A stretch of 64,000 bases of DNA from Thereva unica. Lineage: Eukaryota; Arthropoda; Insecta; Diptera; Therevidae. Shown piece after piece: positions 44,069 through 55,349 of this stretch (position 1 is the first letter of the stretch; every line of letters begins with the position of its first letter). A model generated the notes under the pieces. The model was not told the DNA's origin and did not search any database. It was given only the letters and a program-made list of their open reading frames with translations. Location: positions 176,900,516 to 176,964,515 of the forward strand of contig OX465281.1 in NCBI GenBank assembly GCA_949987705.1, written 5' to 3'. The translations under genes and the position numbers were made by a program.

Positions 44069-45307
44069 TACAATACGATCGTTAAACCTGTTGTCACCTA
44101 TGCTGCTATAGTTTGTGGGCCAAGACTAAACAGGTTACGTCGATCCTCAAGTGCAGCAAGCTGCAACGGCTTGCTTGCCTCTCCATTACCGGAGCTATGC
44201 GGACCTGCCCCACAGCTGCAATGGAAGCAATCAGTGGATTGACCCCTTTGCATCTCTTCATATGGAAATCCGCCGCCATAATCCGCCTTGAGACTTCAGA
44301 TCTCATCCAACTGGCCCCATACGGTCAAAGGACACATGGATATCCTTAAAAACATCCCAAGCATTTCCATCTGCCGCGTATCCGACAATATGGTTAGTCA
44401 ACTGCGATTCCAAAGGAAATTCAAAGCAATTATCCCGGATCGCTCTGAGTGGTAGGAAATTATTCTTCCTAGGGATCCAAACCATCTCCACTGGTTTACT
44501 GACGGGTCAAAGATGGAACATGGTACAGGGGCTGGTGTCGCAGGACCCAACGCCAAGGTCTCGATTGCAATGGGTAAGTGGCCCTCTGTTTTCCAGACTG
44601 AAATACATGCCATTGCGACCTGCGCTAGGCTCAACCTTGAGAAAGGTCTGAAAGGCGCCAACATTAAAATCTTTTCTGACAGCCAAGCTGCCATCAAGGC
44701 ACTCTCAACGTGGAAGTTTTCTTCCAAAATAGTAGCAGGGTGTTTTGACGTACTCCAGAGCCTGACCAGAAGCAACGAGGTCTCACTATGCTGCGTCCCC
44801 GGACACTGGGGTATCGAGGGAAATGAGGCTGCAGACAGCCTCGCGAGGGAGGGGTCTGAGACGTTGTTCCAGGGCCCAGAACCCTTCTGTGGCATCTCTT
44901 GGTCCACCTCCAAGTCCTTGATAGAAGAGTGGATTAAGAAAATAAACCTAGCCTATTGGGAGTCAGTCCCAGGTCTTAGACAGGCTAAAGATCTTATAAG
45001 ACCCTTTGCCTTAAGGGGCACTATTACTCTAAGCAGAGCGGACCTAAGGCTGCTGGTGGGCTATCTCAGTGGCCATGTAGGACTGCGGTACCACCTCCAC
45101 AACCTAGGACTGTCTCAAGAGACAGAATGCCGACTCTGCTTCGAAGGCGATGAAACTTCCACACATATTCTTTGTGAATGTCCTGCTCTGATCTGGCTTA
45201 GAAGAAGAACGTTTATCAGAGAGTTATTGAGCCCTGCCCAAGTCCGGTCTTCATCAACTAAAGACCCTTTTGCCTTCATTCGGAAGGCCGATAGTCTGTT
45301 CCGCTAG
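44069..45307 (+). pseudogene. LOA-like LINE ORF2: RT C-terminus and RNase H
   Basis: Continues the host LINE after the insertion: VVTYAAIVCGPRLNR, then QVTSILKCSKLQRLACLSITGAM. A stop or frame change near 44349-44470 precedes RNase H, open at 44470-45307: WFTDGSKMEHGTGAGV, FQTEIHAIATC, FSDSQAAIKAL and HWGIEGNEAADSLA (D, E, D and the H/D motif). A C-terminal zinc-finger-like ECRLCFEGDETSTHILCECP follows. RNase H removes the RNA strand during copying; its presence separates this family from the jockey- and CR1-like LINEs here. Confidence 0.87.
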
Positions 45308-45396
45308 TGGGGTACGTACACAATAGGCCTAACTTGGCCGCAGTGTTCACCATATGGGTTGCCCCCTCATTCCTTAATAATAATAAAAAAAAAATA

Positions 45397-45745
45397 ATGT
45401 GTGTGTGCGTACGTATGTGGTCATTTTTTCCTGCACGATATCGCGCGAACCAAAAAAGATAACGATTTTGTTGAGGTGTCGTTCGAAGCGTATTAACAGA
45501 AATAGGATCTGAAAAGATTTTTATAAAATTTGGTCGAGCCATTTTTTGGTTTAAACGACATAAGTGATTTTTGTACCTGCACGATATCGCTGGAATCATA
45601 AAAGATATCGACTCAGTTGAGGTGCCGTTCGAAGAATATTAATTAAAATATGATCTGAAAAGGTTTTCATTAAATTCGGTCGAACCGTTTTTGAAGTAAA
45701 ACTTCTTTAGGGACATTTGCTTAAAAAAATTTACATGAGAGTGAA
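45397..45745. mobile_element. Helentron-like element copy 1, continued
   Basis: From the GT-rich tract onward the sequence (GTGGTCATTTTTTCCTGCAC, GATATCGCGCGAACC) matches 54620-54960, with internal repeats of the CCTGCACGATATCGC phrase at 45432 and 45578. This proves continuity with 38180-38302 across the LINE. Confidence 0.7.
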
Positions 45746-45989
45746 TCAATTTCATTCGCGTAACGCTCTCACACATGAAAAATCGTCAGAACTTTCGTAT
45801 AACGATGGGAAATGGGGCGGACGGGGTACAAGAGACAAGAAACTCGGGGCTGTGTATGCAACAGTTAAAATACACTCTGCCTTACTGTATAAATTTTCTT
45901 GCATGTTAGCTACGTTGTCGCCCGGACTTTGCTTTATCTCATTATAGGAATACAAATTCACCATTTTGTAGAGGCGAATTATTTGAGAT

Positions 45990-46150
45990 TTTTCTTGTGC
46001 TTTGGTCACTGGCTGGGCTTATGCTGCGGACACTTTGGAGTTGACTGACATGTTGGAAGCGGCATATACGACAAGAATTTTCGGCGCAGCCTGAGCAAGT
46101 GGATCTGCTTTTTGGCGTGGCCAAACATGTAGCACTGCCGGGAAGTTACG
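45990..46150 (-). pseudogene. Zinc-knuckle scrap, probably LINE ORF1
   Basis: On the minus strand CYMFGHAKK in one frame and STCSGCAENSCRICRFQH in the next resemble the CCHC knuckles of LINE ORF1 proteins, separated by a frameshift. Nothing else of the element is recognised. Confidence 0.35.
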
Positions 46151-47934
46151 GTATAAGCACTTGAGACTTTCTTAAAATGCCAAACGATGTAAACAAATAT
46201 GAAAAAATGAAAGAAGAAATGAACAATACATCTTTCTTACGTTTAATTTGTAATTATCTCCAATATAAAATACTTTTTGCACGCTTCAATTGATGAAACC
46301 GAAGCTGTTAAAACCGTATGTCCAGTGGTTTGGGTGCTTAGAATACCAAAAGGGAGTGGTGAATTAAATGTGTGAGGTGCGCTTGTTTTAAATTAGCACC
46401 CACTTCCCCTTTGGTGAGATGTGCTGGACCTTTCCCCTTTTTAAATTACAATTTTTTTTAACTTGCACAAATCGACGAATCGTTTATGTCAAAACATTAC
46501 ACTGTTGTGAAGAAAATCGTTCCTGATATGTTTTTTGGGTCGCTGATTACCAAAATCGGGGTCCCACAGTCTTAAAATATGCATTTCACTTTTAAATATG
46601 CTTAAAAACTCCCTTTTTTAAGGATTTTCGCCATAATTTTAATTATAATCAAAAACAATCCAATAAAATACATTTTTTGCAATATGTATATATATTCAAA
46701 AGTGGTTGATTTATAAAAAAGCAAATTTTATGATAGGGGATAATAGTAAAGGGCTGAAACTATCCCTACATCGTCTGAAAATATAAAGGTTTGAAAAAAA
46801 TGTTTTTTCAACTTTATGCTTCAAATTCGGTTTAATCAGCTAAAATAAACTATTTTCAACTACGCCTAGAAAGAAGAATTTGAAAAAAGGTTGATTGTTG
46901 CATTTCTTTTTGCTCCCTTTAACATTAATTGGCTCCCTAAAAGATTGTATGACAACAAACACATGCACCTTGCATGCACTCGTTACTTAGATTTTCGGGC
47001 TATGTGTGAAAGCCGGGACGGAAAAATACCATGCAATTTTATGAACCTCTGAATGCAATGCATATGTCACCAGCTTACTTCCATGAGGCGAATGTTTAGC
47101 TTTTCGTGCCTGTGGCGGTAGTATCCATTCCTGTATCGGAAGCGTGCATACTCGTGTGGCATGCGCACTTATATGCTATACGTACCAGGTGCACCGCGTG
47201 TATGCTTTTCAGAAAATTAGCCAACAAAACTATTTTTACTTGATTTCTTTTAGGTTTTAATGTAAATAGGAATTCATAAATATTGATATTTTCAACTAGT
47301 ATTTGTATCAAGTCCGTCAGTAGATTCGTCACGATTCTTCCTGCATCTGTCGTTGGCCTGAATTTTCTCAAACGTGCTATAGATCCGACAGACTTTCCAC
47401 TATATCTATTGCATATTACTAGCCGTTGGGCATAAAAGTTTTACTTCTAAAGTGTGGTCTTAAGCACACTCATATTTTGTTTTTGACGGGGAATTGTTTT
47501 CTACGCGTGATACAGTTTCAAGAAATTCCGGTTCATTCCGGGATTTCCAGTCGTTACCGAAAAATTTGTTCTTTTTGGTCAAGTCTGACAAGTACTATCT
47601 CCGGAAAGCTTTGGAGTTTTCAAATGAAATCATTCGCTTCTCAGTTTATCAACGGCCCTTCAACACGTTCAGTTCAATGCGAATTCGCTTTAGTGTATCG
47701 AACGAACTCCGAAGGAAATGTTGGGGAAAAACAACACTAATGCTAACGTTCGGGAAAAACAAATTCTTTAGAAAAATCTTTTAGATTAACCACTATTATA
47801 GTTATTTGAACCAGCTTCTCCCAGGAATACCATTTACATGACTGTCACCAGTCAATTTCCCACGATAACGTTAATATGCTAACGTAATACGCTAAACGTA
47901 TTACTATTTTGTAAGAAAACAGTTTATTCCGTCT
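46151..47934. other. No gene recognised
   Basis: AT-rich. Overlapping plus-strand frames at 47426-47784 (up to 104 codons) have no recognisable domain and probably are chance. Confidence 0.45.
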
Positions 47935-47997
47935 ACGTTTATTATACTGGGAAGTTGATCGTGTGGACAGAAGGGGTCAAACCCACATCCCAACTAG
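47935..47997. mobile_element. 3' end of a Helentron-like element
   Basis: ATACTGGGAAGTTGATCGTG, a GTGG/CCCAC hairpin and terminal CTAG match 55137-55190. It may be the far end of copy 1 (then ~2.7 kb excluding the LINE) or a separate fragment. Confidence 0.6.
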
Positions 47998-49765
47998 TTT
48001 GCAACTGCCGTCATATTTCGAGAAAATGGCACGAACCTTTTCAGACAATACAATAGGCTTTTACTTGATGTCTGTTAATTGCTTTCAAGACTGCAGCTGT
48101 ATTGTGTAATACGGATAAGGAGCTGCTTATCAAATACAGTCAAAACCCTAAAATAAAGTGCTATCATCCGCTAAAAAAATTTCACGGCCCGCAAAAGCAG
48201 AATTCGCATTTATCTTCACCAACAGAGTGAGCTCGCAACATAAATGCATAAGCTTCACAATTTCCTTCGCACAGAATCCCTTACCCTAGAACTGTGGTTA
48301 TAAGTCAAAATTCATTTATAGATATCACATAGAATCTAGATAAAATATCCAATCACGAAAAACGTAAAAAAGAAGATATTAGTTGCCGTTATGGAAGCCA
48401 GCTATAAATCCAATTTAATCCGGGTGAAGCCAAAAGTCAGGTGACTTTATTAAGCAACAGCTGTGCTAACAGAAAATATTCCTAGCCATAAAAGATTTAA
48501 CTGCACACATGCTTCCTCGTCGTATTCATAGGAAAATGGCTAATGAACCGATTAGTTCGAGACACTAAAAATTTTATAGACGGGCGCTGTGGTCCTTCGG
48601 CCAAGGACAATCCAATAAAAAGGAGCCATAAAACTGCTTAATGGTCAAAAAATTATGCTTCCACAAAGCGAATATTAACTTCATACTTCGTGCCTTGTTG
48701 GAATGTTGAATCCCACCCACTTCTTTTTATTTTGTTAACTATCCCACCATCATCGCCTCTCCTGCAGAGGCGTTCAAATAAGTGGAAGGATTTCTTCCTG
48801 CTTTCTTGGCAGCAGTAGGGTGTCCTTTTGGCCGATTGGTTGCGCTTCCGGTTCGTAAATCATTTGCAATAAACCGCTTTCTTATCTCGAACATCTTGAA
48901 GTCATTTATCCTAGTTTATGCGGGTCAACTGCTGGAATATTTGACTGCCTGCCATACCTGCATCCGCTTGATTCGTTTACGCAAGAGCCAACATTGAACT
49001 TAATCACCTGTGTTTATCACTTTTGCAAAAAAAAAAAAATAAAAAAAAAATATGTGCGGAAAACCTGAAATTTTACTCAGCTGAAAGCAGTCCGAAATTC
49101 ATTGTGCAGTGCTCATATTTTACTACCCTATCTTACGAGCCTTGCGTTTGCACACATACACAGGGAGAAAAAAACTCAAAGTTAAACAAAAATTTAATTA
49201 AAAGTTTAAAACAGTGCAAATGGAACTAGGCCCATTCGGTGAATTTTTAATGCAGGAATGGAGCGATTGTCGTCATCACCTAGACCGTGTATAAAGTTTC
49301 GCACAGATATGAATGGTTGAGTAATCTCCTGTTCGTCCTTCTTCCTTTTTCGTATATGGGTTACATTCTGCGGGAATTGCCTGAGCTTTTGCTGATGCAG
49401 TTGAAACAAAAACTTTTTTTTATTCTGTCGTGGGTAGGAGACGGAGATTTTTACCCCTGTCTTCGTCGGATATTTACACATATATTTATTACTCGCCCTT
49501 TTTTGCTACGAGTCACCTGTCTAAAGTTATCTTCAACCCTTTCAAGCTGGAAAATTTATTATTGAAGTTTTTTCATGCGTCTGCTGACAATTTTTTGTTG
49601 TTGGTTTTTATGTGTTTTTGTCACTGGTTCTTTATTTAGGAACTTCAAATACAGAAATTTGCCATTTGGATTTTTTTGTCATTATCTAATGGAAAAAATT
49701 ACAGATTTACTGCTTTCACGATATGTAAGAGTGGTTTCTATACTGTAACCATTGTTCAAATAATA
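47998..49765. other. No gene recognised
   Basis: AT-rich with A-runs near 49027-49050 and chance ORFs (48782-48997, 49206-49639). No domain seen. Confidence 0.45.
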
Positions 49766-50228
49766 CCGGAGACAGACTTGTGGTATAGCAATTGAGATCG
49801 GGATATTGCAATATTGCCATATTGCAATATAAAAATGTGAAGACACACTTGCTTATTTGGTTGTCATTTATCTGTCAGATTTGCAAATCGAAAAAAATTA
49901 CTGTGCTGCAGTTAAATTGAAGTTAAATATGAATAGAAATATTGTGAAATTATTATTAATTTATATTAAAAATAAAAGTGAAATATAAAATTGAAGAATT
50001 AAAATTCTGTTCGAAATTATCATTTTGGGTTATGCCCAGACTACTTTTCGGTTTAAATCTAGGGTATACTGAGCTATACCACGAAGTTTTTCTCAATTGG
50101 GATATTGAGTTTCAATGTTGAGTATACTGAGTGTATACCGAGATTTTTTCTCAGTATATAGAGACACACCTGAAGTATATTGCAATATTGCTCATATTGT
50201 AATTACTATACCACAAGTGTGTCTCCGG
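49766..50228. mobile_element. MITE with TA flanks and CCGGAGACA ends
   Basis: Both ends read CCGGAGACA(G/C)ACTTGTGGTA inward as inverted repeats, followed by further pairing around GATATTGCAATATTG. TA lies directly outside each end (49764-49765, 50229-50230). 463 bp, no coding capacity. Confidence 0.8.
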
Positions 50229-50762
50229 TATTAGCTTAAATAATCGTCACCCACAAATTTGTTTTGGTCAACCAATAAATTGTTCGGCAACCTTTGAAAT
50301 ATATTAGAACTTTTTTGTTTGTGCTCGAACTCTTGTTGACTACTTGTAGTTAACTCAATTTTACTAGAAACAAACACAAAACTGAATACTTAGCTACCCA
50401 GCAGGCATTATAGCTCATATATGATCTATTTGCGATTGGCAATTTTTCGTTTAAAGTCTCAAATAGTAATTTATGAGATACATATGATTAAATAGTGAGT
50501 TAATTGGCGCATGTTTTTGAACTAAATATGAGGTCAATATGAAGTAAATCAAGAGCTAAATGCTATCTCAAAATTTTCTCATATTGAGCTCACTGAGCAG
50601 AAAAAAAGTACTGAGAAATGTTAAAAAACAAAACTGCTATTTTCACATTAATTTTTTTTTGTTCCTGTCTTTTTCTACCATTTTTTATTTTCATATAATT
50701 TTATATTATATATTTTCATATTTTACTCATGATTTGAGAATATTTTTTTTTTCGATTGCCTT

Positions 50763-50830
50763 ATACGAGATTCGAACCTGGGTCACTGGAACATGAAGCC
50801 AACATTCTACCGACTGCGCCATGGAGACTA
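50763..50830 (-). mobile_element. tRNA-like SINE head (not a tRNA gene)
   Basis: The minus strand has TGGCGCAGTCGG (A box) and GGTTCGAATCT (B box) at tRNA-like spacing, but the acceptor ends do not pair, and an A-run follows ~20 bases downstream (T-run on the plus strand near 50743-50753). A short SINE or retro-pseudogene is more likely than a functional tRNA. Confidence 0.55.
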
Positions 50831-51139
50831 CTGTGTATACGCCGCAGTAAGAGTGTATATAAATGACAAAAATAATATGAGCTAAATATGAGCTCATTGT
50901 GAGATTTGTCTAAATAAATACCTAACGATGGAGGTTTTCTTATAATCGTTGTAAATTCCAATTACGAAAGGTTCCTTTATAATCCCTTCGACATTCGCAA
51001 GTATTGGCCAAAATTGCTCAGTTGAGCTATTAAAAATTGGCAAACTATCAACATTAATGTTTAACAAAATGCTATTATCTTTTTGTAAATTTTAAAATGC
51101 CTTCTTAAGACAAACTGTATCATCTTAATTCCAATATTT

Positions 51140-51480
51140 GCATTCTTCACCGATGTTCGCCGCTTCTACTGATTTTAGTGTCATCAGAACGGTTCTTCCT
51201 TCAGTTGGAAATTTACTGGGAAGTAGTTTGTCCAGAACACTAAGTAAATCAGTTATTCCATTTCTACCGATACCATATTTGTTAGCCCAACTTCCAATTC
51301 CCGCGATTTCATCTCCTACTCTAATATTGATATCATCATTATCGTCAAATTATTCAGATAAGTCGCGCAAATTATCAACTTCGTTTCTCAATCGATTTGA
51401 TTCTTCCTCATCCGAAAATTCGATGATTCCGCTGTTCCCATCTAAAAAAACTTGAAGCAGTACTACTAGAAGAGGCGTGA
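51140..51480 (-). pseudogene. Remnant of a transposon-encoded protein
   Basis: The minus strand reads IAGIGSWANKYGIGRNGITD, LLSVLDKLLPSKFPTEGRTV and GEECKYW with one in-frame stop upstream near 51350 (after DNLRDLSE). The pattern WA..y.I....l..LL..L....LP...RT.L.T..., followed by GE.(Y)W, is one I associate with proteins carried by insect mobile elements, though I cannot name the domain. The upstream part is acidic (SDEEESNRLRNEVDNL). It lies inside the TA-flanked element and probably derives from an autonomous relative. Confidence 0.45.
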
Positions 51481-51991
51481 CCAGCTTGAGAAGTTTCAAA
51501 TGCCATTCTTATATATTTCCGCTTGTCTCTGGTGAACGTTCCATTTCTTTTATATTTTTGTAGCAATTTTTTGTCCAGCGTAGGATACCGCAGTTACAAA
51601 CTTCACTAACAATTTCAGTCTTTTCTTAAAAAAAGCCAAATTGGGAATGACGATAATAGTCTTAACAATTGTTATCAAACGAATTGCTCATAATTAACTC
51701 ATAACAACCTTCCAATCAATGAACATTAAGTGGGGCATTCAATTTCGGTTTCTTTCTCACTTTCCTCTCATTATAATCTCATTATTTTCTCACAACTGAT
51801 TTAATTTTTTTTGGCATTTGTGATGTCATATTTTCATCATATTCAGCTCCTTGTGAGTTGTAAGACAAATTTCTGGTTTTGTGAGCTCTTTTTGCCTGCT
51901 GGGTAATCAAAGACACATTAACTATTTTGCAAACTGGATCACCATATAGTGGGTTTATCTTTTATTAAAGTTTGTTGGGTTGTATGGGACG

Positions 51992-52271
51992 TGTCACAAT
52001 TAAAACACCAGCTATATTAACACCTTATATTGTATTTTATTTTTAACACGTTACTTCACATATATTAATCTCTTATTTTATTATTCTTAAAGTTTTTTCA
52101 AAACACAACAATTTCTTTTAATATTGTTCTAACGTCATAATTTTAAATTGACAACTAATTAAATTAATTTTCTGTTTCCTGTTTTTTTAATTACTTGATG
52201 CAAGTAGGCTATGCTTTTGTGCAGTCTTTTGCAGTCAAGTAATAGGTGAGTAGTGGGACGATGTCCCTACA
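51992..52271 (-). repeat. Left LTR of the second Gypsy
   Basis: Starts TGTCACAATT, ends GATGTCCCTACA. From TTATTCTTAAAG onward it is repeated at 54438-54475 and 55191-55349. The following TACATACTCCCCTCCC is polypurine on the minus strand. Confidence 0.8.
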
Positions 52272-52322
52272 TACATACTCCCCTCCCAGCGTAGCGTTGC
52301 ATGAAGTGTACCGAGCGAATTT

Positions 52323-53777
52323 TTTTTTATATGAAAAAACCAAGCTTAGGTGTAACCCTTTATACTACCAGTCCGTCATGTCGTTCAGTTCATGGTGCAA
52401 TATCTAGTAGTAAGCTTGGTTTGAAGGATAGAGGAGAATAGGAAAGGTTAGAGGGGGTCTGGAGGGTGTAGAAGAAAATGACGATGAACCTCACGTTTGA
52501 AATCTAAGGTGTTGTACGAGTTCGGAAATACTGACTGCGGGAGATTATTCCACAGTGGAGTTGTTCTATTCATAAACGAACTTCTAAAACGTATTGTGCC
52601 GAGCGGGCTAGTCTTGTGTTGCGGGAAAAGTATTGCCGGGCAGGCAGGAGGTCCTGGATTTCAGTGGAACAGTCGCTATGGTAATAGCTATAAAGTATGG
52701 AGAGGGCTGCTACATTCCTACGGTGGCTTAAGGTGTCTATGGCGGTGCGAAAGGGGCCATCACCAATGAGTTTGAGGGCACGATTTTGCACCTTGTCGAG
52801 ACAAGCCAAGGTGGTTTTTGGGGAGCCTGCCCAGATATACGAGTTGTATTCGAGGCGCGGCCGAATGTAGGATTTGTATATTGTAGCCAATGCGGCTGGC
52901 TGGAGGAGAAACTTGCATCTCTTGAGAAATCCAAGGCATTAGGTGGTTTGTTTGGCGATTTGGAATATGTGATCATTCAATCGCAGGTGCTCCGTTAAAG
53001 TTGACGCGGTTCATTTCGCCCCAATGAAGAATCAATTCGATATCCCGGTTGATCGAAGCCGACATCAGCTGACGGTAGTAAAGACAAGGTCTGGCACGTG
53101 CTTGTCTTATATTGTCGAAAGAGTAAGAGAAATTCAGAGTACCGTCATCAGCGAAGCAGTGAAGTGGGTTGGAGGGGATTGAGAACAGATCATTAATGAA
53201 GATTAGAAAAAGAGCGGGTGAAAGAATTGACCCCTGGGTAACTCCGGCCGAAATGGCATGTGGGTTGGATTCGACGCCCTCCAATACTACCTTGATTGAA
53301 CGGCCTGAAAGAAAGCTCTTAATCCAGTTCCTTAGAACTAAGTGTATACCAATAGCTTGGAGTTTATTCAACAGAGCTGGGTGCCATACTCTGTCAAAAG
53401 CCTTTGATATATCTAGAGCAACCAGACCAGACTCGCCAAAGCTGTGAATGCTTTGGTTGATACGCTCGGTTAAACACACAAGCAGATCGCCAGTAGACCG
53501 TTTAGGTCTGAAGCCGTATTGCCTGTCGTGTATAATTTGGTTGGATTCTAGATATTTCATCAGCTTTTTATTGATTATTGTCTCCATGATTTTGGAGAGA
53601 ACAGAAGTAATTGCTATTGGGCGGTAGTTTAAGGGGTCGCTGGCTTCTGGCTGGATTTTTTGGGAATGGGCTGAACATGAGCTAGTTTCCAAGAGTTGGG
53701 ATAAACTCCGGAGAAATATGACAAGGCAAAGAGTTTGCGCAGAGGTTTAGCCAATGGTGAGGCACATTTTTTAAGCA
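52323..53777 (-). mobile_element. CR1-like LINE, second copy, 5'-truncated
   Basis: Same family as 42069-44068 (about 85-90% alike by eye over the shared RT region). A T-run near 52321-52330 marks the 3' end; on the right the sequence switches at ~53777 from the LINE (VLKKCASPLAKP) to Gypsy integrase. Confidence 0.82.
52570..53770 (-). pseudogene. CR1-like LINE reverse transcriptase, broken copy
   Basis: Frames 52973-53692 and 52570-52890 hold NYRPIAITSVLSKIMETI, QYGFRPKRSTGDLLV, LVALDISKAFDRVWH, AGVTQGSILSPALFLIFI and the catalytic region CFADDGTL, then after a ~90-base deletion near 52985 (FNGAPAIE in place of the expected FNASKT...) YIRPRLEYNSYIWAG. Compared with 42206-44065 it has lost the segment between the RT palm and the C-terminal part, and has frameshifts near 52900 and 53660. 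Confidence 0.83.
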
Positions 53778-54437
53778 CCATACGTACCCGATCGGTACGT
53801 ATGAAAACGTACTCCACGTTGTCTAAGGCGTTCGGCACGTACACATCAATCTGTACTGACTGTCGAGGAAGTGTTGCCGACAGACCTTTCATGTGTGTGC
53901 GAAGACGTGTTAGAAATTCTGAACGCTCTATCGGGTTCTCATCCGTTGGGATGGAAATTGAATTAGGAAGCCTCAGATTCTTTCCATTTACAAGCTTTGC
54001 TGGTGAGCATTGTAAATCGGTTTTAATTGCCGAAGGGCAAATCTTCACTCCAATGACTAGTGTTGTCCCTTGCCATTAAGGCCGCTTTCAGTTGTTTATG
54101 GAACCGCTCAACCATCCCATTTGCTTGCGGATGGTAGTCGGTTGAACGGATTCTATGCGTACCTAGGAGTCTTGTGACTTGTTTGAATAATTTTGATTCA
54201 CATTGCGATCCTTGATCTGTTGTAAGTTCAAGTGGTGCGCCAAATCTTGAGACATATTCGTATGCCTGGATGCGACAAGCTATGTTTAGCACTGAATGCA
54301 AATTTTCTTAATGATAAGGGTATATATGGGCGTAATGTACCCGTGCTAATCTCACACCAACCTTCATGAGTTGTGAAAGGGATTGGTGTGAGTATTAGTT
54401 TTACCCTTGAGTTACTGCTGGGGTGCTGTTGGAGTTA
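53778..54437 (-). pseudogene. Gypsy integrase and RNase H-tail fragments
   Basis: The frame around 53800-54048 reads AIKTDLQCSPAKLVNGKNLR, LPNSISIPTDENPIE and YVFIRTDRVR, and 54023-54301 reads FGAPLELTTDQGSQ and DYHPQANGMVERFHKQL, closely matching the integrase at 18748-19605. At ~54250 it breaks; 54301-54437 matches the segment after RNase H (19795-19905), so the integrase N-terminal part is lost as well. Confidence 0.8.
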
Positions 54438-54475
54438 TTCTTAAAGTTTTTACAAAACACAACAATTTATTAACA

Positions 54476-54585
54476 TCCCAGTATAGGAAGTTATTTTAAT
54501 CGGTCCGAAAATCGAAATCGAAAATTTCAACGTATTTTCATCTGTCAAGGTCCTAGGAGCATTTTAAGCAAAAAATTGGGAGGAG

Positions 54586-54624
<39 letters not shown>

Positions 54625-55190
54625 CGGATGTGGTCATTTTTTCCTGCACGATATCGCGCGAACCAAAACTGATATCAACATCGTTGAGGTGTCGTTCGAA
54701 GCTTATTAACCGAACTATGATTGGAAAAGATTTTCATGAAATTCGGAGCAGCCGTTATTTAGTTTAAGCGACGTAAGTGATTTTTGTACCTGCACGATAT
54801 CGCCCGAACCACGAAAGATATTGACTTACTTGAGGTGCCGTTCGAAGCGTATTAGCGACAATATAATCTGAAAAGATTTTTAAAATATTCGGTCCAGCGG
54901 TTTTTTGGTTTAAATGACTTAAGTGATATCACGCGAACTAAAAACTATATCGACTTCATTGAGGTTTCGAAAAACAATAATACATCAATTTTATATACTT
55001 ACATTTTCGTCATCCTAATCTTGCAAGTGCGCACATTTAGTTTGACATTTTAGCGAAAATATTGATAAACAATTGTGACAAATTCTCGGTCTTCATTTAT
55101 TATTAAAATATTCAATCATAATAGTCAACATCCATCATACTGGGAAGTTGATCGTGTGGACCCAAAGGGTCGAACCCACATCCCAACTAG
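54476..55190. mobile_element. Helentron-like non-autonomous element (copy 2)
   Basis: Begins TCCCAGTATAGGAAG and ends in CTAG, with an inverted ATACTGGG 50 bases before the 3' end, then a hairpin (GTGGACCC-AAA-GGGT...CCAC) and CTAG. A (GT)n tract lies at 54591-54619. There is no clear target duplication and the next base is T. It interrupts the Gypsy LTR between ACAACAATTT and TTAATATTGTTC, present uninterrupted at 52108-52132. No coding capacity. Confidence 0.75.
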
Positions 55191-55349
55191 TTTTAATATT
55201 GTTCTAACGTCATTATTTTAAATTGACAATTAATTAAATTAATTTATTGTTTCCTGTTTTTTTTAATTACTTGATTCAAGTAGGCTATGCTTTTGTGCAA
55301 AGTCTTTTGCAGTCAAGTAATAGGCGAGTAGTGGGACGATGTCCCTACA

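Larger units (their letters stand above)
38303..45396 (+). mobile_element. LOA-like LINE with RNase H, itself interrupted
   Basis: Near full-length plus-strand LINE: ORF1, endonuclease, RT, RNase H and a TAATAATAAAAA tail. It is flanked by 14 identical bases, ATGTGTGTGTGCGT (38289-38302 and 45397-45410); these are part of a microsatellite, but the flanking Helentron-like sequence is continuous across them. A minus-strand LINE interrupts it at 42069-44068. Confidence 0.85.
50397..51903. mobile_element. TA-flanked element with CCCAGCAGGCA ends
   Basis: Inverted ends CCCAGCAGGCA with GCTCA about 8 bases inside both, and TA at 50395-50396 and 51904-51905. The 1.5-kb interior holds a tRNA-like SINE scrap (50763-50830) and, on the minus strand, a degraded protein-coding stretch (51150-51480). 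Superfamily not assigned. Confidence 0.75.
51992..55349 (-). mobile_element. Second Kabuki/CsRn1-like Gypsy, deleted and invaded
   Basis: A left LTR (51992-52271), integrase and RNase H-tail fragments (53778-54437) and a shortened right LTR (54438-54475 plus 55191-55349) are related to the Gypsy at 18331. A CR1-like LINE (52323-53777) and a Helentron-like element (54476-55190) have inserted. Gag, protease and RT are gone: the RNase H tail joins directly to the LTR near 54437. Confidence 0.78.

Noticed and set aside
47426..47784. Overlapping plus-strand ORFs of 96-104 codons
   Set aside because: No recognisable domain, overlapping frames and no splice or family evidence; likely chance in AT-rich sequence.
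50763..50830. Possible functional tRNA gene with good A and B boxes
   Set aside because: The acceptor ends do not pair, the anticodon arm is poor and an A-run follows, so a SINE head is more likely.
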